Positions 33,566 to 42,074 of a DNA stretch of 45,898 nt are shown here, piece after piece. Both the position numbers and the translations under genes were made by a program. The DNA is from Lachnospiraceae bacterium (lineage in GTDB: Bacteria > Bacillota > Clostridia > Lachnospirales > Lachnospiraceae). The notes under the pieces were generated by a model, which was not told the origin of the DNA, did not search any database, and saw only the letters and a list, made by a program, of their open reading frames with translations. The DNA is taken from contig JAFRSU010000028.1 of NCBI GenBank assembly GCA_017427415.1, positions 1 to 45,898 of the forward strand. The letters run 5' to 3'. Every line of letters starts with the position of its first letter. Position 1 is the stretch's first letter.

Positions 33566-33578
33566 GTTGTTTTTTGTA

Positions 33579-33770
33579 TTAAATTTTCGTTGTTGCTTGC
33601 CGGCAGCCTGTTTCTACACCAAAATAAAAGGCTGTTGCTATTAAATCAAAAATATCTACATTATCGGTGTTTGATCGGTCAATAATCTGCTTAATCTCTC
33701 CGATAGTTAAATCCCGGCGTGGGGTTAGATGTTTTTGTCCTTGTTCTGCTTGCTTGAATACGTTTCTCAT
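33579..33770 (-). CDS. Small hypothetical protein of mobile-element type
   Basis: A 63-aa protein with AAAGGAG before its ATG. The C-terminal part (DNVDIFDLIATAFYFGVETG followed by CRQA) resembles short proteins often seen in integrative elements and plasmids of Firmicutes. The function is unknown. It lies near the right end of the repeat-bounded island, facing left. It supports a mobile origin but is not an integrase. Confidence 0.6.
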   Translation of the reverse strand: MRNVFKQAEQGQKHLTPRRDLTIGEIKQIIDRSNTDNVDIFDLIATAFYFGVETGCRQATTKI

Positions 33771-34037
33771 GTTGTTTTATCTCCTTTGAATTAATATATG
33801 CTATGCCCTTATTGTTGGGGCTTATAGCCTTGTTATTATGACAGGGGCAGCAGTTTTTCTTGTCCTTTTGGGTGGCTCTGCTGCCTGTCTGATGCAGTTT
33901 TTAAAGGGTATGCCCTGGGGGTATTATATACTTTTGAGGGTGTCGGCTTCTTAACCCTTTACCTAACGTCAAAAAACAAAAAGGGGGTTATCTTTCTTGC
34001 TTATTTCCTACGTTAGATTATAAAGTTTTTTTGGTGG
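33771..34037. other. Gene-free stretch inside the island
   Basis: No credible ORF was found. It contains GC-richer fragments (GGGGCAGCAG, GGTGGCTCTGCTGCCTGTC) that may be decayed coding remnants. No terminator or promoter could be assigned. Confidence 0.3.
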
Positions 34038-34061
34038 GTAGGTTACACGGTAGGTTACAAA
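34038..34061 (+). repeat. Two tandem 12-bp repeats GTAGGTTACACG
   Basis: The same units and orientation as at 30509-30544, here seven bases left of the right 45-bp repeat. Confidence 0.85.
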
Positions 34062-34067
34062 AACTTG

Positions 34068-34112
34068 AAAGCCCTTGAAATCAGGTTAAAAGCCTTGATT
34101 TTAGGGGCTTTT
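34068..34112 (+). repeat. Right copy of the 45-bp terminator repeat
   Basis: Identical over 45 bases to 30410-30454, including the full terminator hairpin and T-run. No gene lies directly before it, so it is a displaced copy and marks the right end of the island. Confidence 0.9.
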
Positions 34113-34292
34113 TTCTTTAAAAAATTAGTTCTTTTGTGTAAAGCAATTTGTGTTAACCTTTGTGTTAATTAAATGACATTCCCCGTCCCTATGGCTCATC
34201 TGTCAATTATTCATCCATAACGTTGATTATTCGTCCGAATAATGCTATTAAATCTGTGAGACTCATGTATGGTCGATTCCATTATACATGTT

Positions 34293-34317
34293 GTTCAGAT
34301 TTAAGGAATATCTGAAC
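34293..34317. promoter_or_regulatory. Inverted repeat GTTCAGAT / ATCTGAAC
   Basis: An 8-bp perfect dyad with a 9-bp gap, 50 bp upstream of the glycosidase promoter. It could be an operator; no regulator gene is adjacent. The rest of 34113-34365 shows no gene. Confidence 0.4.
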
Positions 34318-34365
34318 AAAGAAATGGGTTGGGATTAACTTTTCCATTTTGTACATTATATTCCA

Positions 34366-34394
34366 TTGATTCTTGCTTAGGGGCAGAGTATAAT
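34366..34394 (+). promoter_or_regulatory. Promoter of the GH27 gene
   Basis: TTGATT, a 17-bp spacer and TATAAT. The leader contains TCAGAGA / TCTCTGA (34412-34442) around AACCGTCCC, a fragment of the repeat type at 45811-45898. Confidence 0.7.
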
Positions 34395-34467
34395 AGGTGA
34401 TATAAAATCGATCAGAGAACCGTCCCTTTGATTGCTCTCTGAATGACAATCGGAAAAGGAAAAGATT

Positions 34468-35721
34468 ATGGAGAAATGGTTAAAGACCCCTCCCATGGGG
34501 TGGAACAGTTACGATTATTATAACACATCGGTTACGGAAGCCGATGTCAAAGCTAACGCCGACTATATGGCTAAGCACCTAAAGGGTTTTGGGTGGGAAT
34601 ATATAGTAGTTGATATTGCATGGTATTACAATGAAGCGGAAGATGAGCGCGATCAGTTTCAATATATTCCCTTCGCTAAGGTAGAGATGGACGAGTATTC
34701 GAGATTATATCCCGATCCCAAGAAGTTCCCTTCATCCAAGGGCGGGAAGGGCTTTGCGCCGTTAGCCGAGTATGTACATAGCCTTGGACTTAAGTTCGGT
34801 ATCCATATCATGAGAGGAATACCGAGACGTTCCGCATATATGAGGACTAAGATCAAGGGCACCAATGTGACGGCAAACAAGATAGCCAATCCCAATTCCA
34901 TCTGTTTTTGGAATCCGGATATGTATGGTGTAAACCCCAAGGCAGAGGGAGCCCAGGAGTATTATGATTCACTCTTAGAGCTGTATGCATCATGGGGAGT
35001 GGATTACATCAAATGTGATGATATCTGCCGTATGGATGCCGCATCATCTAAGAATGAGATAAGGATGCTCCATAATGCGATAGAGAAGTGCGGAAGGAAG
35101 ATAGTACTAAGCCTTTCACCCGGACCTGCCATCTTGGACGAGCAGGACTTCTACCATGAAAATGCCAATATGTGGCGTATCACGGATGATTTCTGGGACA
35201 GATGGGAGCTGCTCCGTGACATGTTTGACAGATGTAAAAAGTGGCAGCCTTATGTAAAGGAAGGCGGATATCCCGATTGTGACATGTTACCCTTAGGTAA
35301 GCTTAGCAAGGGCTTTGGCGCTGAGAGGGATACCAATTTTACCCTTGACGAACAGAAGACCATGCTGACCTTATGGTGTATATTCCGGTCACCGCTCATG
35401 ATAGGTGCCGAGCTTACAAAGCTGGATGCCGATACCATGGAGATACTGACCAGGGAGCCCCTGTACAGGATGCTAAAGGAAGTGACATCCTCCGAAGAAG
35501 CGGTAAGAGAAGAAGATTATATCATCTGGAAGGCTGAGTCGGAGGCTAAGAAGTATTATGCGATATTCAATATCTCCGATGCGGCTCTTACAGCACCTTT
35601 AGACAGGATAGAGGAAAGGATAGACGGAGCACTCGAGATCTGGTCCTGGAAGACCATAAAAAAGGACGAGAGCTTTGAGATACCTCCACACGGAGTGATA
35701 CTTTTGAGTATGGATAAGTAA
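34468..35721 (+). CDS. GH27 family glycoside hydrolase (alpha-galactosidase-like)
   Basis: A 417-aa protein without signal peptide, so it would act on imported oligosaccharides. GH27 features: TPPMGWNSYDYY at the N-terminus, FGWEYIVVDIAWY, YPDPKKFPS, LGLKFGIHIMRG, nucleophile in VDYIKCDD (Asp184) and acid/base in MWRITDDFWD (Asp241), then a C-terminal beta domain. Alpha-galactosidase is the commonest activity; beta-L-arabinopyranosidase or alpha-N-acetylgalactosaminidase are alternatives. It is monocistronic, with its own promoter and terminator, and codon use is core-like. Confidence 0.9.
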   Translation: MEKWLKTPPMGWNSYDYYNTSVTEADVKANADYMAKHLKGFGWEYIVVDIAWYYNEAEDERDQFQYIPFAKVEMDEYSRLYPDPKKFPSSKGGKGFAPLAEYVHSLGLKFGIHIMRGIPRRSAYMRTKIKGTNVTANKIANPNSICFWNPDMYGVNPKAEGAQEYYDSLLELYASWGVDYIKCDDICRMDAASSKNEIRMLHNAIEKCGRKIVLSLSPGPAILDEQDFYHENANMWRITDDFWDRWELLRDMFDRCKKWQPYVKEGGYPDCDMLPLGKLSKGFGAERDTNFTLDEQKTMLTLWCIFRSPLMIGAELTKLDADTMEILTREPLYRMLKEVTSSEEAVREEDYIIWKAESEAKKYYAIFNISDAALTAPLDRIEERIDGALEIWSWKTIKKDESFEIPPHGVILLSMDK

Positions 35722-35734
35722 AAAACAGATACAA

Positions 35735-35777
35735 AAAAGCCATGAAGGTCTGAGAGCAGGACTGTCATGGCTTTTAT
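35735..35777 (+). terminator. Terminator between GH27 and blaR1-like genes (convergent)
   Basis: AAAAGCCATGA / TCATGGCTTTT, 11-bp perfect stem. It serves both strands. Confidence 0.85.
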
Positions 35778-35780
35778 AAT

Positions 35781-38000
35781 TTATGATAGATTTTCCTTAT
35801 AGAGATTAAGTATTTTTACACCGTCTTCGGTCAGACCTACGATATATTTGAGATTGCAGTCAACGGCCAGAACATTATTCCAGGTATCAAGCTCTGCCTG
35901 TATTTCTTTAGCGGTAAGCTGGGTATCATTAACAGTGCCGGGAATATAGTTTATTGATTCAAAGAGAACGTGCCCGTTTTTATCCAGGCCGACTATATTA
36001 CCATATCCATAGGCCAGATCTACTATATCGGTCCAATCATTAATCCGGTATTGTACAACCTTTTTATAACTTAAAACACTTCCGTCCATACATAATCCCA
36101 ATAGATTATCACCTGATGCATATAGCTTTGTAATACATCTCCAGTTTTTTAAGGCGTTATGATAGGTATCTCCGTTATCGTATTCTTTTCCCCAGAGCCT
36201 TCCGTTTTCCAAAAGTATAAATGGAGTTGCACCTCTTCCCAGTTCCACTACCTGAACAGCTTTGGTTTCTCCGGAGTAAATACGACTACCGTCCTCTATT
36301 ACCCTGCCGTATTTATCCACTATCGCATAATAATAAGAGTAGGCTCCCGAAAAGTCGGTTACATTATCCATAATTTCAAGATCCTGAACGATATCGGGAT
36401 CGGAACGTCCGGTTCCCACATTGCCTCTGTTAAGCTCAGCCTGTCGGAATACTTCATATTCATTTTCCCTAGTTTCAGATGAACTTAAAGGATAGGTAGA
36501 GTGGATTTTCCCTTTATCATCTATGACTGTGAGATACATATCATCATCTGTAATACTGACTATACTTCCGTCCATGGGGATATTATCTTTTTTGCGCTTT
36601 TCGCCGGAAGGATCGGAGTAATCAAACAGGCTTTCATCTATTCCAAAGCTTCCATTGCGGATATATGCAATTTCTCCCCAACTGGTGATATGTATATCAT
36701 TTACTATAGTATTAGAGCCGGCGTCAGTTGTTTTTCCGGTATTGATACCGGAGGGGTCTGTAGTATCAGAAATACCGGAAGCTGCAGCACCTGCGTTTTC
36801 CTGTGCAACAGCGGTTATATCATCGGATTTCTGCTCAACGCCGCGTGCGGGTGCAGGATCGGTAAGAGTACAGGCAGTTACCATCACAGCGATAAGTATA
36901 CAGGAAACGATCACTTTTAGTTTGGGTTTCTTATAATCGGCAATGTTACGGATCCTTTTCTTTACGGATATTTCTCCGAATGCGACAGAACAGAGCATAG
37001 GGGAAGCTTTTGGTATGCTGCATTTAAGAAGAGCCAGGGCATATCTCCTTATTTCTTCCCTGCTTTTTGATCTTATGACCGACTCATCACATGCCGCTTC
37101 CACATCACTTATAAAGAGATAATACGATAACCAAACGAGCGGGTTAAACCAATGTATGGCAAGCAGCAGAAACCCGAAGGCTTTCCAAATGTTGTCCATT
37201 CTTTTTATGTGCTTTTTCTCGTGCTCGAGTACGTAAGGTAAGGTAGCGGCGTCCAGACCTGACGGTATATATATCCTTGGTTTGATCATACCAAGTACAA
37301 AAGGAGTTTTTATACTGTCACTGACCAGGATGTTGTGCCGGTTTTCATTTACAGGAACATCAAACAGTCTTAACGGTACCGCAACTTTCACCAGTTTTTT
37401 CATTTTAAAGAGGCTTACAGCATAGTACAGTAAGAGTGATGCAGCACCGGACAGCCAGATTATTGTAACAATATTAAGGACGTCTGTGTGGCTTACGGGT
37501 GATGTACCGGATATAGCGGTATTCTCTGCAGCATTATTATCTAAAGAATGGGAAACGGAGAGCATATCACCGGAAAGAGCGGATGTCTGTACCGGGGTAT
37601 TTGCTGTAACATCCCGGTCCGGAACAATAATATCTGTATGATCATTTAGATCACTCATGTTATCCGTGTGGCGGGCTTCGCTATTCGGCTCGGTTACGGC
37701 AGGCATAGAAGCATCTGTTGTGTCGGCGGTGGCATATGCTGTGTCTAACGGTATGTACGATGCCGGGGTATTATTCTCGGAAATATTTTTGTCGGTGAAC
37801 TGAGCTGAGATATCGGGGATAATGCTGAAACTTGCCTTAAAAGAAAACGGGCAGATAAGGCGGAAAGCCACCAGTATCCACAATCCGCATCTCAGCCACT
37901 TCGGTGCCTTGCCTGAAAATGCCCGAAGAAGCAGAATGGCACATATTACAAAGCAGGCACTTATTCCCATGTTCAGTATGATTAGGAAAATATGCGTCAT
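35781..38000 (-). CDS. BlaR1/MecR1-like M56 metalloprotease with RCC1-like extracytoplasmic repeats
   Basis: A 739-aa membrane signal transducer. N-terminal helices, a Thr/Ser/Asp-rich loop (~85-165), the M56 zinc motif HEKKH (~260-264) with downstream SDVEAACDE, and a last helix (KLKVIVSCILIAVMVTAC, ~360-377). Then, instead of a penicillin-binding domain, ~330 residues with RCC1-like repeats follow: WRCITKLYASGDNLLGLCMDG, WTDIVDLAYGYGNIVGLDKNGH, WNNVLAVDCNLKYIVGLTEDG (each split by its fold). In the family, ligand sensing triggers protease activity that relieves BlaI repression. It follows blaI by one base. The sensed ligand is probably not a beta-lactam. Confidence 0.85.
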   Translation of the reverse strand: MTHIFLIILNMGISACFVICAILLLRAFSGKAPKWLRCGLWILVAFRLICPFSFKASFSIIPDISAQFTDKNISENNTPASYIPLDTAYATADTTDASMPAVTEPNSEARHTDNMSDLNDHTDIIVPDRDVTANTPVQTSALSGDMLSVSHSLDNNAAENTAISGTSPVSHTDVLNIVTIIWLSGAASLLLYYAVSLFKMKKLVKVAVPLRLFDVPVNENRHNILVSDSIKTPFVLGMIKPRIYIPSGLDAATLPYVLEHEKKHIKRMDNIWKAFGFLLLAIHWFNPLVWLSYYLFISDVEAACDESVIRSKSREEIRRYALALLKCSIPKASPMLCSVAFGEISVKKRIRNIADYKKPKLKVIVSCILIAVMVTACTLTDPAPARGVEQKSDDITAVAQENAGAAASGISDTTDPSGINTGKTTDAGSNTIVNDIHITSWGEIAYIRNGSFGIDESLFDYSDPSGEKRKKDNIPMDGSIVSITDDDMYLTVIDDKGKIHSTYPLSSSETRENEYEVFRQAELNRGNVGTGRSDPDIVQDLEIMDNVTDFSGAYSYYYAIVDKYGRVIEDGSRIYSGETKAVQVVELGRGATPFILLENGRLWGKEYDNGDTYHNALKNWRCITKLYASGDNLLGLCMDGSVLSYKKVVQYRINDWTDIVDLAYGYGNIVGLDKNGHVLFESINYIPGTVNDTQLTAKEIQAELDTWNNVLAVDCNLKYIVGLTEDGVKILNLYKENLS

Positions 38001-38001
38001 A

Positions 38002-38352
38002 TTATATCCTTTCTATCATTTCCTTTATCTCCTTGATGTCCTTTTTGCTCAGCTTTTTTTCAGAAGTAAATGCGGCAAAAAAGGCGGGAAGAGAACCGTT
38101 AAAGGTCTTGTCTACAAATTGGGCGGTCTGAAGATTATTGAATTTCTCTTTAGATAGCACAGAACTTACCATACCGCCGTTATTTTGGAAGATACCTCTG
38201 TCACAGAGCTTTTTTAAAACAGTGTAAGTGGTTGATTTTCTCCAGTCTAATCTTTCGTCACACAGCTTAACAAGGTCTCTTGAATGTAAGGGCTCATTCT
38301 CCCATATGATGTCTGCAAATTTTTCTTCTACTGCTCCTAAATGTAAGTCCAT
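38002..38352 (-). CDS. BlaI/MecI family transcriptional repressor
   Basis: A 116-aa winged-helix repressor: LGAVEEKFADIIWENEPLHS, LVKLCDERLDWRKSTTYTVL, KKLCDRGIFQNNGGMVSSVL and the dimer region with the usual cleavage zone. It should bind the TCTA-N7-TAGA dyads found in its own promoter and before the divergent transporter operon. It is cotranscribed with the blaR1-like gene. Confidence 0.92.
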   Translation of the reverse strand: MDLHLGAVEEKFADIIWENEPLHSRDLVKLCDERLDWRKSTTYTVLKKLCDRGIFQNNGGMVSSVLSKEKFNNLQTAQFVDKTFNGSLPAFFAAFTSEKKLSKKDIKEIKEMIERI

Positions 38353-38409
38353 TTTTGTTTTCCTTTCGGATATCTGTTTTATTTGGTTTGTTGTTTATAG
38401 ACCAAGACT

Positions 38410-38438
38410 ATTCTATCATGCGTAGACCGGAATGTCAA
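38410..38438 (-). promoter_or_regulatory. blaI promoter with operator
   Basis: On the minus strand TTGACA (38438-38433) and TAGAAT (38415-38410) are 17 bp apart. A TCTA-N7-TAGA dyad (38412-38426) covers the -10 and spacer. Confidence 0.8.
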
Positions 38439-38484
38439 TCGATATTTTTGCAAAGCGGGTAATTTTCAAAGAAAGAAAAAGGAC

Positions 38485-38536
38485 TTGACAATTTGGTCTA
38501 TCGATGATAGATTATATATAGTCTATTGCCAATAGA
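38485..38536 (+). promoter_or_regulatory. Promoter of the fused transporter operon with two BlaI-type operators
   Basis: TTGACA (38485-38490) and TAGATT (38508-38513) are 17 bp apart. Dyads TCTATC-GAT-GATAGA (38497-38511) and TCTATT-GCC-AATAGA (38522-38536) sit in the spacer/-10 and just past the start point, ideal for repression. Confidence 0.8.
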
Positions 38537-38566
38537 TTGAATATTTACGAAGGAGAACCGTATATT

Positions 38567-41221
38567 ATGAAAAAGAAGCATATTATCATACTATTGCTTA
38601 GCATGGCCGTATGCCTGATGGGAGGGTGTACATCAGGAGAACATAGTGAGGGGGCAGATGAAAACGACCTGGTATTAACCGACTGGGGGTATTCATCATA
38701 TACCGCCAAAGGGATGTGTTATATATCTGAATGTATAGCTCATTTTTTTGATGCCGAGACAGGTAATGATATAGTATTGTGCTCTAAGCCGAACTGTCCT
38801 CATAAAAGGACGACGATCAATACTACAATAGTATGTGACGCGTATCTTGGCTATGATGCATCCACGCCATTGATGGCAAAGGATGGTATATATTATATTG
38901 CGACACGTGAGGAAGATGCCGGAAAATGGGATGGCAAATATGTGGTCCGAAACGATCTTGACGGCAGGAACAGAAAGGAACTGACCAAACTGGAAGAAGT
39001 GCAGAGTATTATCTGTTCGGTGTATGATAACGGGTACCTGGCTGCCTGCTATATGAATAGCATGGACCTCGATAAAAAAGAATACTATGAGGGAACGGAG
39101 GGAGCTTTTTCGTATGGTGATAAGGAAAAGAGAGAGTCGGGGGTATACCTTGTAAATACGGCAACCGGAGATATTGAGTTTGTGGATTCTTTTTCGGAAT
39201 ACTATGATTCATATTGTTGGCAGTGCGCATTTTATAATGGGAAACTGTATTATGCAAACTCATATAAACTTAAGAAAATAAATTACTCCGACTATGAGAA
39301 CCCGGATGATTATTATAATGCAGCATATGAAAACACTGTCATTGAACTTTATGAATATGACATAAAAACAAAAACCGGGAAAAAAATCTGGGAAGGAAAG
39401 CAGTTCGAGGATGTTAAGTTTATAGGATATGGATATATTGCCATAGATACCGGAAAAGAGACTGTTTTCCTGAAAGGCGGGCAGGAGATAGCACGGTACA
39501 GCTCGGAAGAGTTATTACCTGCTGAATGTAGTCAGATGTATTCCATTAAATATATGTATGAAGATGTTATCTATATGGTAAATTGGGATGAGGGAAAGGT
39601 CTGGAGCAAGGATGTTGAGACCGGGACTGTCCGATATATAGCAGACGGGAAGCTTAACGGAAAGGGGATCCAGAGGATCAATGCCATAATCGGCAATTGG
39701 ATTTATTATACACAGGAATCTGATGGAAAGTTCCGTTATTGTGTAACGGAAAAAGAGGCTTTTTTATCAGGAGATATTGATTCGGCAAGGATAATGATAA
39801 CCATGGATGCGCCGATCCGTGGGGAAACTGATAAAAATCCTCAGAATGAAGATTCCGTGATGGATGAACCTAAAGGCTATGCAACTGATAATATGGATTC
39901 AAAAACATATATAGAAAACCTGCTGGCAGATGATACAGATGTGGAAGAGCCTATAGAGAATATAGGTGAGGACACCATTGTCTGGGGTTTAATGAGACTT
40001 GGTGATGATGCGGATAGAAGGGTAGAACGGATAAATCAAAAGCTTAAAGAAGATGGATATCCTTATGAAATACTATTTCAACAACTGGAGCTTGTTCCGG
40101 AAAATAACAGTTCTTCCTATTTGCCACAGGATTACAGAAAATCAATGTTTAAATCCGGTGCTGATGTAGTCTATACAGGAATGCCGGCCTTTACGGATGA
40201 AACGGCCTGGGACCCTGCTTATGAAGCCATTATGAAGGGGAAGCTCTTAAAGCTGGATGATTATCTTAAAGGCAGTAAGCTTTATGATATGATACCGGAA
40301 GAACTTTGGGACTCCGTAAGAGTGAACGGGTGTATATACTGTATCCCGAATCCTGTACTCAATGATTTTTGTTTTTCGATAGTATTCAAAAAGAGTGCAT
40401 ATACAGAAGATCAGCTGCAAAGTTTTGACAATACGATTGAAGGCCTGATCCCGTTCATATCAGCCGAAAACAAGCTGTATTACGGAAATTATCGTTTTTT
40501 GAGCATGTATGGAATACATAGTAATAATTATGGGATTTATTATACGGAAAATGGGTTTGGAATACTGCCGGATCTGGAGGAATACGTGAATGGTCTTACG
40601 GTACTGAACAGTATGGCACAAGCAGGAATGGTAATAAACCCGGGCATCAAAGGACTTGAGGAATCAAAGGATGAATGGTCTGTAGCATTCTGCTCGGATT
40701 CGGATGCGCCATTGTTTAGTGATGCTGAGTATTATATAAGATCTTATCGAGGAGTGGTCTGGCCCAGATTTAACTCTTCCATAGCCATAAAGGCAAGCTC
40801 ACACAACCCGGATGGAGCGTTTAAAATGATAGAACTTATAATGACAGATCCGGAATATGCAAATCTCGCGGCATACAAAGAAAGTGTAATCCTAAAAGAC
40901 GGATTAGCTTATGATACCGAAAAAGAAGACTATGTAGCCGGCTACTTTAGCAGACTTCAATTTGGTGTTAATGAGATAGCTTACCCGGATAAGGAAACTT
41001 ATCATTTTGAATCGCTGGAAGCTAAGAAGGAATATTATGCAAACAATTTTGACACTGCAAATCTGTCATGGCTGGATTATCCTTTGGAAATGTTAAAGCT
41101 TAGGAATCTGGCATATGATAACGAGAAAATAATCTTCAAAAATGATTTCGCGGAAAGGCTAAAAAAGTGGCAGCAGGAATCGGAGGAGATATATGAAACT
41201 ATACAGCGAATCTATCAGTAA
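38567..41221 (+). CDS. Fused propeller + solute-binding lipoprotein (system 4)
   Basis: An 884-aa lipoprotein (lipobox MGGC, Cys21). Residues ~30-430 correspond to the separate 25463-26698 lipoprotein, including LCSKPNCPH (Cys72, Cys77, His79), CDAYLGYD and the beta-strand repeats, ending EKEAFLSGDIDSARI (paralogue: EKDAFLSGDIENAKI). After a linker, ~465-880 correspond to the 26653-28050 binding protein (KEDGYPYEI, ADVVYTGMP, WDPAYEAIMKG, LKGSKLYDMIP, MIELIMTDPEYANL). The domain order is the reverse of the gene order in system 3. ATG 38567 follows AAGGAG. It is the first gene after BlaI-type operators and overlaps the ATPase by 29 bp. Confidence 0.82.
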   Translation: MKKKHIIILLLSMAVCLMGGCTSGEHSEGADENDLVLTDWGYSSYTAKGMCYISECIAHFFDAETGNDIVLCSKPNCPHKRTTINTTIVCDAYLGYDASTPLMAKDGIYYIATREEDAGKWDGKYVVRNDLDGRNRKELTKLEEVQSIICSVYDNGYLAACYMNSMDLDKKEYYEGTEGAFSYGDKEKRESGVYLVNTATGDIEFVDSFSEYYDSYCWQCAFYNGKLYYANSYKLKKINYSDYENPDDYYNAAYENTVIELYEYDIKTKTGKKIWEGKQFEDVKFIGYGYIAIDTGKETVFLKGGQEIARYSSEELLPAECSQMYSIKYMYEDVIYMVNWDEGKVWSKDVETGTVRYIADGKLNGKGIQRINAIIGNWIYYTQESDGKFRYCVTEKEAFLSGDIDSARIMITMDAPIRGETDKNPQNEDSVMDEPKGYATDNMDSKTYIENLLADDTDVEEPIENIGEDTIVWGLMRLGDDADRRVERINQKLKEDGYPYEILFQQLELVPENNSSSYLPQDYRKSMFKSGADVVYTGMPAFTDETAWDPAYEAIMKGKLLKLDDYLKGSKLYDMIPEELWDSVRVNGCIYCIPNPVLNDFCFSIVFKKSAYTEDQLQSFDNTIEGLIPFISAENKLYYGNYRFLSMYGIHSNNYGIYYTENGFGILPDLEEYVNGLTVLNSMAQAGMVINPGIKGLEESKDEWSVAFCSDSDAPLFSDAEYYIRSYRGVVWPRFNSSIAIKASSHNPDGAFKMIELIMTDPEYANLAAYKESVILKDGLAYDTEKEDYVAGYFSRLQFGVNEIAYPDKETYHFESLEAKKEYYANNFDTANLSWLDYPLEMLKLRNLAYDNEKIIFKNDFAERLKKWQQESEEIYETIQRIYQ

Positions 41222-42050
41222 ACAATACGGGACCAATAAAGCTCTAAAGGAATTCTCATATGAGTTTACTCCGGGCGTATACGGGCTTTTGGGACCTAAT
41301 GGTGCCGGGAAATCCACACTCATGAATATTATGACCGATAATCTTAAGCAGACATCCGGGGTATTGAAGTATGAGGGGGAGGATATCCATGAGCTTGGAA
41401 GGCGATACAGAAGACATTTGGGTTATGTTCCCCAACAGCAGCAGGTATTTCCGGGCTTTACCTTAAGAAGGTTTTTGTTATACATAGCAGGGCTTAAAGG
41501 ACTTGACAGGAAAACAGCTTTTGAGCAGATTACGACTATAGTCGGGAAGGTAAATTTAGAGGATGTGCTGGACAGAAAACTTTCATCTTTTTCCGGTGGA
41601 ATGAAGCAGAGGGCGTTGCTTGCACAGGCTCTTTTAGGGAACCCGGATATAATCATCCTTGATGAGCCGACCGCAGGACTTGACCCTAACGAGCGGATAA
41701 GATTCAGAAATATAGTGTCGAAAGTTGCTTTTGAACGTATCGTGATCATAGCAACTCATGTAGTGTCGGATATCCGTTTTATAGCCAATAAAGTAATAAT
41801 CATGGATAAGGGCAGCATCATAGCCGAAGGAGCACCATGGGAGCTTTGCGAAGGAATAAACGGTAAGGTATTTGAAATAACTGCGGAAGAAAAAGATATT
41901 CCGGAGCTTGAAAAAGATTTTAAAGTAGGAGACATGGTAAAAGAGCGTGATGGCATACGGGTACGCATTGTAAGCGACAGAGTACCATACGGGTACGAAT
42001 ACGTTGAAAAAGAACCGGATCTGGAAGATGTATATCTGTACAGGGTTTGA
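41193..42050 (+). CDS. ABC transporter ATP-binding protein (exporter type, system 4)
   Basis: A 285-aa ATPase, the same length as its 24582-25439 paralogue and nearly collinear. Walker A GPNGAGKST, YVPQQQQVFPGFT, FSGGMKQRALLAQALL, IIILDEPTAGLDP and IIATHVVSDI are all intact. GGAGGAG lies upstream of the ATG, which is inside the end of the lipoprotein gene, so translation is coupled. It powers the permease that follows at 24 bp. Confidence 0.93.
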   Translation: MKLYSESISKQYGTNKALKEFSYEFTPGVYGLLGPNGAGKSTLMNIMTDNLKQTSGVLKYEGEDIHELGRRYRRHLGYVPQQQQVFPGFTLRRFLLYIAGLKGLDRKTAFEQITTIVGKVNLEDVLDRKLSSFSGGMKQRALLAQALLGNPDIIILDEPTAGLDPNERIRFRNIVSKVAFERIVIIATHVVSDIRFIANKVIIMDKGSIIAEGAPWELCEGINGKVFEITAEEKDIPELEKDFKVGDMVKERDGIRVRIVSDRVPYGYEYVEKEPDLEDVYLYRV

Positions 42051-42074
42051 CAAACAAAAGGGATAACTAAAAAC

